Shown piece after piece: positions 20,771 to 28,749 of a stretch of 64,000 nucleotides of DNA. How positions within the stretch are numbered: position 1 is the stretch's first letter; each line of letters starts with the position of its first letter. The DNA comes from Mesorhizobium loti (lineage in GTDB: Bacteria > Pseudomonadota > Alphaproteobacteria > Rhizobiales > Rhizobiaceae): assembly GCA_014189435.1 (NCBI GenBank), contig CP050293.1, forward strand, positions 5,771,001 to 5,835,000. The letters run 5' to 3'. Under the pieces are notes generated by a model that saw only the letters and a program-made list of their open reading frames with translations, searched no databases and was not told the origin of the DNA. A program made the translations under genes and the position numbers.

Positions 20771-21697
20771 ATGAACTGGATCACCAATTACGTTCGCCCG
20801 AAGATCAATTCGATGCTCGGCCGGCGCACCGACATGCCCGAGAATCTCTGGATCAAGGATCCGGAGACCGGCGAAATGGTGTTCCACAAGGATCTGGAAT
20901 CCAACCAGTTCGTCATCCCTTCTTCCGGCCATCACATGAAGATCTCGGCCAAGGAGCGGCTGAGATTCTTCTTCGACGACGGCAAATACGAGACCCTGGA
21001 CAACCCCAAGGTCATGCAGGATCCGCTGAAATTCCGCGACGAGAAGCGCTATGTCGACCGGCTGAAGGACGCCAAGGCCAAGACCGGCCTCGAAGACGCG
21101 ATCATCAATGCGCTGGGGACCGTCGAAGGCCTGCCGGTTGTGGTCACGGTGCAGGATTTTGCCTTCATGGGCGGTTCGCTCGGCATGGCCGCCGGCGACG
21201 CCATCGTGCACGGCTTTGAGGCTGCTCTGCAGCGCAAGCGGCCGCTGATCCTGTTTGCCGCCTCCGGCGGCGCCCGCATGCAGGAAGGTATTTTGTCCCT
21301 CATGCAATTGCCGAGGACCACGGTCGGCGTCGACCGGCTGAAGGAAGCCGGCCTTCCCTACATCGTCGTTTTGACCAACCCGACCACCGGCGGCGTCACC
21401 GCCTCCTACGCCATGCTGGGCGACGTGCACATAGCCGAGCCCGGCGCGCTTATCGGCTTTGCCGGACCGCGCGTCATCGAACAGACCATCCGGGAAAAAC
21501 TGCCCGACGGCTTCCAGCGCTCCGAATATCTGATGGAGCACGGCATGGTCGACATGGTGGTGTCGCGGCTGGAACTGCGCGAAACCATCGCGCGGCTGCT
21601 GAAGATGCTGCTCAAGCTGCCGGAGGAGCAAAAGCCGCTGGAGCCGGAAGTCCTGCCGCCGGCAACAATTCCGGCCGAGGCACGTCCGCAGGCCTGA
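20771..21697 (+). CDS. accD: Acetyl-CoA carboxylase carboxyltransferase subunit beta
   Basis: A 308-residue subunit that transfers the carboxyl group from biotin to acetyl-CoA with AccA, the first step of fatty acid synthesis. The crotonase-fold core is intact ([51 protein letters not shown]). The N-terminal region that is a four-cysteine zinc ribbon in E. coli (residues about 22-60, WIKDPETG to VIPSSGHHM) retains its spacing but has no cysteine. It sits in the trpA-accD-folC order common in alphaproteobacteria. Confidence 0.97.
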   Translation: MNWITNYVRPKINSMLGRRTDMPENLWIKDPETGEMVFHKDLESNQFVIPSSGHHMKISAKERLRFFFDDGKYETLDNPKVMQDPLKFRDEKRYVDRLKDAKAKTGLEDAIINALGTVEGLPVVVTVQDFAFMGGSLGMAAGDAIVHGFEAALQRKRPLILFAASGGARMQEGILSLMQLPRTTVGVDRLKEAGLPYIVVLTNPTTGGVTASYAMLGDVHIAEPGALIGFAGPRVIEQTIREKLPDGFQRSEYLMEHGMVDMVVSRLELRETIARLLKMLLKLPEEQKPLEPEVLPPATIPAEARPQA

Positions 21698-21821
21698 CGC
21701 GACAAGAAGCGCCGCGAACAGCGATTGCGCCTTGTCCCCGGCGCGCTGTAGCTTTTTGAATTGGCATGGCCCTTTGTGAAACCGATTCTGGTTTTTCGGG
21801 GTCATGCGCCAGGATTGCGCC

Positions 21822-23147
21822 ATGACAACGCTTGCCGCCGACCGCGAAATCGAAGCCCTGATGGCGCTTCACCCGAAAGGCTTCGACCTTTCGCTCGATC
21901 GCATTTCGCGGCTCTTGGAGCGGCTTGATAATCCGCAGGATCGGCTGCCGCCGGTGATCCACATTGCCGGCACCAACGGCAAGGGTTCGTGCGCTGCCTT
22001 TTCGCGCGCCCTGCTCGAGGCGGCGGACTACCGCGTCCATGTCCACACCTCGCCGCATCTGGTCAACTGGCACGAGCGCTACCGGCTGGCCGCCGATGGC
22101 GGCGGCAGGCTGGTCGAGGACAGGGTTTTCGCCGACGCCATCGCGCGCGTCGCCAGAGCCAATGAAGGCGAGACGATCACCGTCTTCGAGATCCTCACCG
22201 CGGTCACCTTCCTCTTGTTTTCCGAACACCAGGCCGACGCCGCCATCATCGAGGTCGGGCTCGGCGGCCGCTTCGACGCGACCAATGTCGTCAAGGAGCC
22301 AGCCGTATCGGTGATCATGCCGGTGTCGCTCGACCACGAGGCCTATCTTGGCGACCGTGTCGAACTGATCGCCGCCGAAAAGGCCGGCATCATCAAGCGC
22401 GGCTGCCCGGTGGTCATCGGTGCACAGGAAAGCGAGACGGCACTGCAGGTGCTGATCGAAACCGCCGAACGGCTGGAGTGCCCGACCTTCGTCTACGGCC
22501 AGGATTTCCTCGCCTTCGAGGAAAACGGCCGCATGGTCTACCAGGACGAAGACGGCTTGATGGACCTGCCGCCGCCCCGGCTGCCCGGACGCCACCAGTT
22601 CGCCAATGCGGCGGCGGCGATCGCCGCGGTCAAGGCGGCCGGTTTCGAAATCAGCCATCGCGCCGCCGAAAAGGCGATGATCAACGTAGCCTGGCCCGGC
22701 CGCATGCAGAAGCTGGCGCAGGGCCGGCTGGCCGAACTGGCGCCGAAGGGCGCCGACATCTGGCTCGACGGCGGCCACAATCCGGGCGCCGGTGTGGTGA
22801 TTGCCGAAGCGCTGGCCGAGCAGGAAGAAAAGAACCCGCGGCCGCTCTTCCTCATCTCCGGCATGATCAACACCAAGGACCAGAGCGGCTATTTCCGTGC
22901 CTTCAAAGGCCTCGCCCGCCATGTCTACACGGTGCCGGTGAGCCTGAGCGAGGCCGGCGTGCCGAACGACGAACTGGCGGTCCGGGCGACGGAAGCGGGA
23001 CTGACGGCCGAGCCGGTTAGTTCCGTCGCCAGCGCGCTGATGCTGCTGCGCGACACATGGGATGGCCCGGCGCCGCGCATCCTGATCGGCGGTTCATTGT
23101 ACCTGGCCGGCGCGGTCCTGGCCGAGAACGGCACGCCGCCGAGCTGA
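21822..23147 (+). CDS. folC: Folylpolyglutamate synthase / dihydrofolate synthase
   Basis: A 441-residue Mur-ligase-like enzyme that adds glutamate to dihydropteroate and folates using ATP. The P-loop is HIAGTNGKGSCAAF (about residues 46-59), then the omega-loop region HTSPHLVNWHERY and the metal-binding segment EVGLGGRFDATNV. The ATG giving MTTLAADREIEAL is preferred over an ATG six codons upstream. A short repeat-like sequence (AACCGATTCTGGTTTTTCGG) lies upstream. Confidence 0.95.
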   Translation: MTTLAADREIEALMALHPKGFDLSLDRISRLLERLDNPQDRLPPVIHIAGTNGKGSCAAFSRALLEAADYRVHVHTSPHLVNWHERYRLAADGGGRLVEDRVFADAIARVARANEGETITVFEILTAVTFLLFSEHQADAAIIEVGLGGRFDATNVVKEPAVSVIMPVSLDHEAYLGDRVELIAAEKAGIIKRGCPVVIGAQESETALQVLIETAERLECPTFVYGQDFLAFEENGRMVYQDEDGLMDLPPPRLPGRHQFANAAAAIAAVKAAGFEISHRAAEKAMINVAWPGRMQKLAQGRLAELAPKGADIWLDGGHNPGAGVVIAEALAEQEEKNPRPLFLISGMINTKDQSGYFRAFKGLARHVYTVPVSLSEAGVPNDELAVRATEAGLTAEPVSSVASALMLLRDTWDGPAPRILIGGSLYLAGAVLAENGTPPS

Positions 23148-23175
23148 GGTCGGATTTTTCTGCGAGGAACCCGTC

Positions 23176-23595
23176 ATGATCAAGGTCAAGCAGCTCGCCC
23201 ACGTCTGCATCTTCGCACATGACCTGGAGGCAACGCGAAGCTTCTATCGCGACGTCCTTGGCCTGGATACGCAGTTCAATTTCCTGCGCGACGGCAAGAT
23301 TTTCGGGTTCTACCTCAATTGCGGCGGGCGCAGCCATGTCGAGGTGTTCCAGAAGGACGGAGCTCGCTACCGCGACCTGAACCAGATCAACCATCTCTGC
23401 CTCGAAGTGGAGAACATTGACGCCGCGATCGCCCATATCAAGTCGAAGGGGATAGACGTCACGTCAAAGAAACTCGCCTGCGACGACACGTTTCAGGCCT
23501 GGGTACGCGATCCCAACGACGTGAAGATCGAGTTGTTCGAGTATACCGAAAAAAGTGCGCAATTCATCGGCGGCGATCGTATCGCCGACTGGTGA
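23176..23595 (+). CDS. VOC (glyoxalase/bleomycin resistance) family protein
   Basis: A 139-residue protein with two beta-alpha-beta-beta-beta modules. Candidate metal ligands are His in KQLAHVCIFAHDL, His/Glu in RSHVEVFQKDG, His in INHLCLEVEN and Glu in DVKIELFEYTE. The pattern fits metal-dependent VOC enzymes (lactoylglutathione lyase, epimerase or dioxygenase-like). It starts 28 bp after folC and may be co-transcribed. The specific reaction is not determinable. Confidence 0.82.
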   Translation: MIKVKQLAHVCIFAHDLEATRSFYRDVLGLDTQFNFLRDGKIFGFYLNCGGRSHVEVFQKDGARYRDLNQINHLCLEVENIDAAIAHIKSKGIDVTSKKLACDDTFQAWVRDPNDVKIELFEYTEKSAQFIGGDRIADW

Positions 23596-23600
23596 CCGGA

Positions 23601-23645
23601 GCAATTCCAGGAAAAGTATGAGCGGTCCTTGGGAATTGCGTCAGA
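23601..23645. repeat. Short palindromic repeat (GCAATTCC family), copy 2
   Basis: GCAATTCCAGGAAAAGTATG is followed by CTTGGGAATTGCGTCA, forming an inverted repeat related to those at 10092 and 45456. It lies between the VOC gene and the convergent vapC-type gene. Confidence 0.7.
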
Positions 23646-23690
23646 AAAGAGATGGCGCAGTTCGCCGTTTCCGTGAAACGGTGAACTGCT

Positions 23691-24104
23691 CTAGAAATCC
23701 CAAGGCGAGATCAGCTCAAGGTTGGCCGGGTCGAAGTCGTTGAGATTACGTGTTGCCAGCCGACCGCCATTCACGCGTACTATCGCTGCAATCATGCCAT
23801 CGGGTGCCGACATGCCCCGGCCCTGACGCGTCGCGGTTCCCATAATCTCGCCATAAGCCAGAGCCGCCTCCTCCGTCAGCCCAAAAATACGGTCGGCAAA
23901 GCGATGGCGCCACTGAGAGAGTCCTTGCTCCAGGCGATCGGCACGCTCATCAGGTCGTATCTTCTGGATGCCGAAAGCGATTTCGGCAATCGCCACCGTG
24001 GGAAGCGCCAGTTCGGCATCGTTGCGGACCAGCCAAGCCATGACAGCAGCGTCAGGCGCCTTTCTAAGGGTCTCCGAAATCACATTGGTGTCGACGAAAA
24101 TCAA
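23691..24104 (-). CDS. vapC: PIN-domain toxin ribonuclease (VapC/FitB type)
   Basis: A 137-residue PIN nuclease. The acidic metal-binding residues are visible: Asp in MIFVDTNVISE (Asp5), Glu in VAIAEIAFG, Asp in SAPDGMIAAIV and Asp in NLNDFDPANL. VapC toxins cut tRNA or rRNA when freed from antitoxin. The start overlaps the antitoxin stop by 4 bp (ATGA), the usual coupled arrangement. Confidence 0.9.
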   Translation of the reverse strand: MIFVDTNVISETLRKAPDAAVMAWLVRNDAELALPTVAIAEIAFGIQKIRPDERADRLEQGLSQWRHRFADRIFGLTEEAALAYGEIMGTATRQGRGMSAPDGMIAAIVRVNGGRLATRNLNDFDPANLELISPWDF

Positions 24105-24349
24105 AGCTCCGGCCCTGTATGGACCTTGCGGCTTTCCCGGATGATTTCTTCCAGATCAATGTCCGCGCTACTGCTTGCCGTCAGGCGAGAGTAGAAGGCG
24201 GATGCCGGTTCTCGTCCGGCCTCCCGAATCTCATAGGATTCAAGCGCGCGTTCGACGATATCAGCTATTGAGCGGTTTTCGCGACGAGCGAGCCGATGAG
24301 CAAGATCACGTGCTTTTGCGCTGCGGACGGAAAGCTGGGGCTCGGCCAT
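24101..24349 (-). CDS. vapB: VapB/FitA-type antitoxin
   Basis: An 82-residue protein starting MAEPQLSVRSAKARDLAHRL. The N-terminus resembles the rv0623/PSK-type VapB family (VRSAKARDLAHRLARRENRSIADIVERALESY), which binds DNA as a dimer. The C-terminal tail would occupy the toxin active site. It is upstream of and overlapping the toxin gene. Palindromes at 24388-24417 upstream are candidate autoregulatory operators. Confidence 0.85.
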   Translation of the reverse strand: MAEPQLSVRSAKARDLAHRLARRENRSIADIVERALESYEIREAGREPASAFYSRLTASSSADIDLEEIIRESRKVHTGPEL

Positions 24350-24387
24350 TTCAAAATCTCTTTGAGAAAGATATAGCCTCATTGGGA

Positions 24388-24417
24388 CGTGCCATCAAGA
24401 TGGCACGTGATGGCACG
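24388..24417. promoter_or_regulatory. Candidate VapBC operator: perfect palindrome plus third half-site
   Basis: CGTGCCATC-AA-GATGGCACG (24388-24407) is a perfect inverted repeat, directly followed by another GATGGCACG (24409-24417). It lies about 40 bp upstream of the antitoxin start. No T tract follows on the minus strand, so it is not a normal terminator for the cupin gene upstream. Autoregulatory binding is inferred. Confidence 0.6.
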
Positions 24418-24420
24418 CCA

Positions 24421-24702
24421 TCACTTCAGTTCGATCTCGATGAATGCGTATTCGCCTTCATTGGCGTTGATGACGTCGTGCTCGACGCCCTCCTTGCGGA
24501 AATAGGGCGCGCCCTTCTTCATTTCGGCGAAGGATTCGCCGTCCTTGGTCAACAGCTTTACCTTGCCGTCCATCAGCGGCACGACGACATAGTCGTGGCC
24601 GTGGCGGTGCCAGCCGGTGTTTTCGCCCGGTGCGAAGCGGTACTCGGTGACGATGACACGCTCATTGTCGATGAAGACTGTGGCCTTGGCGGATCCGGTC
24701 AT
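24421..24702 (-). CDS. Small cupin-domain protein
   Basis: A 93-residue single-domain cupin. Cupin motif 1 appears as GWHRHGHDYVVVPLMDG and motif 2 as GVEHDVINANEG. The histidines are suited to bind a divalent metal. Stand-alone cupins of this type may be isomerases, dioxygenases or sensors, and no reaction can be assigned. A ribosome site GGAGAAC precedes the ATG. It is upstream of the toxin-antitoxin pair on the same strand. Confidence 0.82.
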   Translation of the reverse strand: MTGSAKATVFIDNERVIVTEYRFAPGENTGWHRHGHDYVVVPLMDGKVKLLTKDGESFAEMKKGAPYFRKEGVEHDVINANEGEYAFIEIELK

Positions 24703-24782
24703 GGGGTTCTCCTGTCTCGCTCAAGCAGATGACATGGAGTGCCCAGACGCGAGAGCCAGTGCCTGTTACCGATGACGCCAAC

Positions 24783-24808
24783 AAAAAGCCCGGCGCGAGG
24801 CCGGGCTT
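24783..24808 (-). terminator. Rho-independent terminator of trxA
   Basis: AGCCCGGC (24787-24794) pairs with GCCGGGCT (24800-24807), followed on the minus strand by TTTTTG. It lies just downstream of trxA. Confidence 0.85.
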
Positions 24809-24830
24809 GATATCGGGAATTTCAGATGGA

Positions 24831-25154
24831 TCAGGCGAGGTTGCCGTTGATCCAGTGCGACAGCGCGGTCTTCGGCGCGGCGCCGATCTTGATGTCGGCC
24901 ATTTCGCCGCCCTTGAAGATCATCAGCGTCGGGATCGAGCGCACGCCGAACTGGGCGGCAAGCTCCGGATTCTCGTCGATGTTGAGCTTGGCGATCTTCA
25001 CCTTGGCGCCGAGTTCGGTGGCGATGTCTTCGAGCGCCGGCGCGATCATCTTGCAGGGACCGCACCATTCCGCCCAGAAATCGACGACGACCGGTACGTT
25101 GGCGTCAAGCACGTCAGCCTGGAAGTTGCTCTTGTCGACCTTCACGGTTGCCAT
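24831..25154 (-). CDS. trxA: Thioredoxin
   Basis: A 107-residue thioredoxin with the active site [11 protein letters not shown] (about residues 27-37) and the cis-proline in [12 protein letters not shown]. It reduces protein disulfides in the cytoplasm using thioredoxin reductase. The ATG giving [11 protein letters not shown] is chosen by family length and an AAAAGGATTTTTCC ribosome region. It is the last gene after addA on the minus strand and has its own terminator. Confidence 0.97.
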   Translation of the reverse strand: MATVKVDKSNFQADVLDANVPVVVDFWAEWCGPCKMIAPALEDIATELGAKVKIAKLNIDENPELAAQFGVRSIPTLMIFKGGEMADIKIGAAPKTALSHWINGNLA

Positions 25155-25230
25155 ATGGAAAAATCCTTTTGAAAGTTTTTGTCCCACCAAATGTGGTGGT
25201 GATCGCGCCCTTCTTCAAGCAGGTGTTGTG

Positions 25231-28200
25231 TCACGCTCGCGTGAGTCGAGCAAGTGCGTCGTCCATGGCACTGGCCGGCAGTTCGATCAGCCGCGGCGCC
25301 TCGGTGAACAGCAAGGCCGCCTTGACCGAGCGGCCGGGATAGAGCGGTTGCAACAAGGAGCGATAGAGGGCGAGCTGGAGCAGGTAGGCCGGCGGCACCT
25401 CGGCGAGGGTGGCGGGCGCCGGCCGGTTGGTCTTGTAGTCGACGATCGACACACTGTCCGATGTCACCGCCAGCCGGTCGATCTTGCCGGAAATCGAGCG
25501 CTTCTTGCCCTTGACCTCCAGGCTGCCCATGATTGCGACCTCGGCACGCGACGATGGCGCAAACAGCTGACCGAAGCCGGGATCAGCAAGGATTGACGTG
25601 ACCGACACCAGGGCCTTTTCGCGCTCTAACGCAGGCCAGCCCGCGCCCGTTCGCAAGAGATAGCGCTTGGCCGCGCCCGCGCGTTCGGGCTCTGCAATTC
25701 CGGGCAACATCTGCAGCAGCTTGTGCAGGGCAAGCCCGCGCAGCACCGCAAAACCAGGCTCGGCATCGGCGTCCAGCACCGGCGACGCCTTGTCGACCAC
25801 GGCTTCCTTGCCCTCGTCGATCAGCGCCGAGGCGCCGGATGGCGACAGCGGACGCGGCAAATCCTCGAAAGGCGGCAGGGGCCGGAACAGGGTCGCCGGC
25901 AAGGGCCCGAAAGCGTCGGCCTGCCGTACCTGCTCAGCGGAACTTGGCGCGACGGGCGGCAGCTTCGTCACATGGAAACGATGCACCGGCTCACCGCCGG
26001 CGGGATGCGGACGTTGTTCGCTCTCCGGAGCGCCGAGCAGCGCACGGCTTACGATCGAGTGCCAGGTGCCGGCGTTCGGCGCCCGCTTGCCGTGATAGCC
26101 GCAGACGATCAACCGGTCCTCAGCACGGGTCATGCCGACATAAAGCAGCCTTCGGTATTCGTCATCGGCGAGTTCTCGTGCCCGCGCTGCCGCAGCTTTG
26201 GAAAAGCCGTTGGCGACATCGCTGGCCGAGCGCCAGAGATAGCCCTTGCCGTCCCAGTTTGCGCCGGAGCCGTCGAAGGGCATCAGGCGCGGCAGATGCT
26301 GGTCGCTGAACGGGGCGGAACCGCCATCGACCAGGAACACGACCGGCGCTTCGAGGCCCTTGGCGGCGTGCACGGTCATGACCCGGACCTCGTCGCGGGT
26401 CTGGTCCATCTCGCGCTTGATCTCGGGACCGGCGTTTTCCAGCGTCGACAGGAAAGCTTCCAGTCCCGGCAGGCCGGTTCGCTCTTCGGCAAGGCAGAAA
26501 CTGAGGAACTCGTCGAGAATGTCGCCGGCTTCGGGCCCGAGCCGCGCGATCATCTTGCGGCGCACGCCATCACGCGCCAGCAGGGCGGCATAGAACTCGA
26601 ACACCGGCTTGAACGCGGCCTCATTCGTCCAGCTATCGAGCCGGGCGACGGCCGCCGCCAGTCGCTCACTGTCGCCGGCGTGGGCGCGCAGCGATGCGAT
26701 CAACGACAACCCGGCCGGCCTCTCCGCTGCAAGCGTGAAGAGCGTCTCTTCCGGCAGATCGAAGATCGGACTGCGCAGCACCGCGGCGAGCGACAAATCG
26801 TCCTGCGGCTGGATGAGCAAATGACCGAGCGCGATCAGGTCCTTGACGGCGATGTGTCCGGGCAGGCTCAACCGGTCAGCGCCGGCAACGGGAATGTCGC
26901 GGCGTTTCAAGGCACGGGTGAGCGCATGGACGAAGCGATCGCGCTTGCGCACCAGCACCAGCACGTCGCCCGGCCGCAGCCGCTTGCCACGGCCTTCTAT
27001 GATCTCGCCACTGCCGATCCAGCCTGCAATGGTGGCGGCGACATTCTCAGCCACGCGCACCGCCGGCGCATGCGCATGGTCGATGGCTTGCGTCCAGTCG
27101 TCGGGCTCATCGACGACATCGGCGCCGACCGAGGGCCACACCTCGACATAGCCCGGTGCGTCGGTGCGAATCGCCTGGTGGCGCAGCGGATCGGGATCAT
27201 GGCTGATGCCGCGCCGCACGCTTGCGTCGGCGAAGACGCGGTCGACCGCGGTCAGAACATCGTCGGTCGAGCGGAACGACCAGGTCAGCTTGAGGTCGGC
27301 GAAGGACGCCTCGGCGTCGCGCACTCGACCCGCAAACAGAAGCCGGCTGTCAGCGAAGGAGTCCGGGGCGGCGCCCTGGAACGAATAGATCGACTGCTTC
27401 TCGTCACCGACGGCGAAGACCGTGCGATGGACCCTGTCTCGGGCGCCAAAGCCGGCAAAGAATTCTTCCGCCAGGCGTTTCACCACTTCCCATTGATCGG
27501 GGCTGGTGTCCTGCGCCTCGTCGAGCAGGATGTGATCGATGCCCTGGTCGAGCTTGTATTGCACCCAGGGGCCGGCATCGGGCCGCGCCAGAAGGTTGAC
27601 GGTGCGGGTGATCAGGTCGTTGAAGTCGAGAAAGCCGCGGCTGCGCTTCAGCACTTCGTAACGGGCGATCAGCCAGTCGGCGACGGTCAGTGCGGCGCGC
27701 GTGCCTTCCAGCATCCGAAACAGGGCCAGCCGGTCAACTGTTTCGATGATGGCTTTGGTCGCCGAGAGATAGCGCTCCGCCAGATCCGGCAGTCGGTCGA
27801 CCAGGGCCTTCTTGAAGGCCTTTGCCGGGTCATAGGCATCGCCATCGGTCTTGAGGAAGGCTCTCGCCAGCAGTTGCAAGCGGCGAATGGGGTCGCCCTC
27901 GGCAAAAGCCTGGCGCGCATAGGGCAGGATATTGTTCAGCACCGATCTGGCGTCAGCGGCTTCTGCGGCCTGGGCGAAGCCGGCAAAATAGTCGGGCAGG
28001 AAGCCCGGCAACGGCCACACCGAAGCCGCTATGCCTTCGGCGGTCTGGCCGGGGCGAAAATCGAACTCATCGAACAAGGCCTGGAAACGCGTGCCGTCAC
28101 GTCCGGCGGCGTCGATGAAATGGCGCAGGCCGTCGCGCTTGCGCACGATCTCGCCCAGCAAGGCATCGAGCCCGGCTTCGCCGCCACGGTCGAGAATGGC

Positions 28201-28749
28201 GGCAAAGGCCTCGGCCAGATCCGCGTCGCCGGCGGCTGTGCCGGAGATCATGTCGCGGCGCGCGGCGGCAAACAGCGACGCCTCCATCTGGCCGTCGAGC
28301 ATCTCGAAATGGGCCGGGATGTTGGCTTCCAGCGGGAACTGGTGCAGCACCGATTCGCAGAAGGCGTGGATGGTCTGGATCTTCAGCCCGCCGGGTGTTT
28401 CCAGCGCCTCGGCAAAAAGGCGTCGCGCCCGGCGCATGGTCTCGAGATCGGGCCGGCGGCCTTCCAGCGCCTCGACCTTCGACGCCAGATCCGCGTCACC
28501 GAGCGTAGTCCATTCCGACAGTGTCGAAAAAACCCGGTTCGACATATTGGCGGCAGCGGCGCGCGTATAGGTCAGGCACAGTATCTTCGACGGATCGGTG
28601 CCACGCAGCAGCAGCCGGATGACGCGCTGGGCCAGCACATGGGTCTTGCCGGAGCCAGCGTTCGCCGACACCCAGGCGGAATTGCCGGGATCGGCGGCGC
28701 GGGCCTGGCTGGTCGCGGTGTCGCTGGGTATGGGATAGGCTTTCTTCAT
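25231..28749 (-). CDS. addA: Double-strand break repair helicase AddA (alphaproteobacterial type)
   Basis: A 1172-residue UvrD-family helicase-nuclease. The Walker A motif SANAGSGKTHVLAQRVIRLLL lies near residue 30 and the helicase II motif in HILLDEAQDTSPDQWE. VMTVHAAKGLEAPVVFLVDGG is motif V, RLLYVGMTRAEDRLIVCG is motif VI, and the C-terminal RecB-like nuclease has IVDYKTNRPAP. With AddB it resects double-strand ends for RecA loading. The start overlaps the addB stop by 4 bp. Confidence 0.96.
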   Translation of the reverse strand: MKKAYPIPSDTATSQARAADPGNSAWVSANAGSGKTHVLAQRVIRLLLRGTDPSKILCLTYTRAAAANMSNRVFSTLSEWTTLGDADLASKVEALEGRRPDLETMRRARRLFAEALETPGGLKIQTIHAFCESVLHQFPLEANIPAHFEMLDGQMEASLFAAARRDMISGTAAGDADLAEAFAAILDRGGEAGLDALLGEIVRKRDGLRHFIDAAGRDGTRFQALFDEFDFRPGQTAEGIAASVWPLPGFLPDYFAGFAQAAEAADARSVLNNILPYARQAFAEGDPIRRLQLLARAFLKTDGDAYDPAKAFKKALVDRLPDLAERYLSATKAIIETVDRLALFRMLEGTRAALTVADWLIARYEVLKRSRGFLDFNDLITRTVNLLARPDAGPWVQYKLDQGIDHILLDEAQDTSPDQWEVVKRLAEEFFAGFGARDRVHRTVFAVGDEKQSIYSFQGAAPDSFADSRLLFAGRVRDAEASFADLKLTWSFRSTDDVLTAVDRVFADASVRRGISHDPDPLRHQAIRTDAPGYVEVWPSVGADVVDEPDDWTQAIDHAHAPAVRVAENVAATIAGWIGSGEIIEGRGKRLRPGDVLVLVRKRDRFVHALTRALKRRDIPVAGADRLSLPGHIAVKDLIALGHLLIQPQDDLSLAAVLRSPIFDLPEETLFTLAAERPAGLSLIASLRAHAGDSERLAAAVARLDSWTNEAAFKPVFEFYAALLARDGVRRKMIARLGPEAGDILDEFLSFCLAEERTGLPGLEAFLSTLENAGPEIKREMDQTRDEVRVMTVHAAKGLEAPVVFLVDGGSAPFSDQHLPRLMPFDGSGANWDGKGYLWRSASDVANGFSKAAAARARELADDEYRRLLYVGMTRAEDRLIVCGYHGKRAPNAGTWHSIVSRALLGAPESEQRPHPAGGEPVHRFHVTKLPPVAPSSAEQVRQADAFGPLPATLFRPLPPFEDLPRPLSPSGASALIDEGKEAVVDKASPVLDADAEPGFAVLRGLALHKLLQMLPGIAEPERAGAAKRYLLRTGAGWPALEREKALVSVTSILADPGFGQLFAPSSRAEVAIMGSLEVKGKKRSISGKIDRLAVTSDSVSIVDYKTNRPAPATLAEVPPAYLLQLALYRSLLQPLYPGRSVKAALLFTEAPRLIELPASAMDDALARLTRA

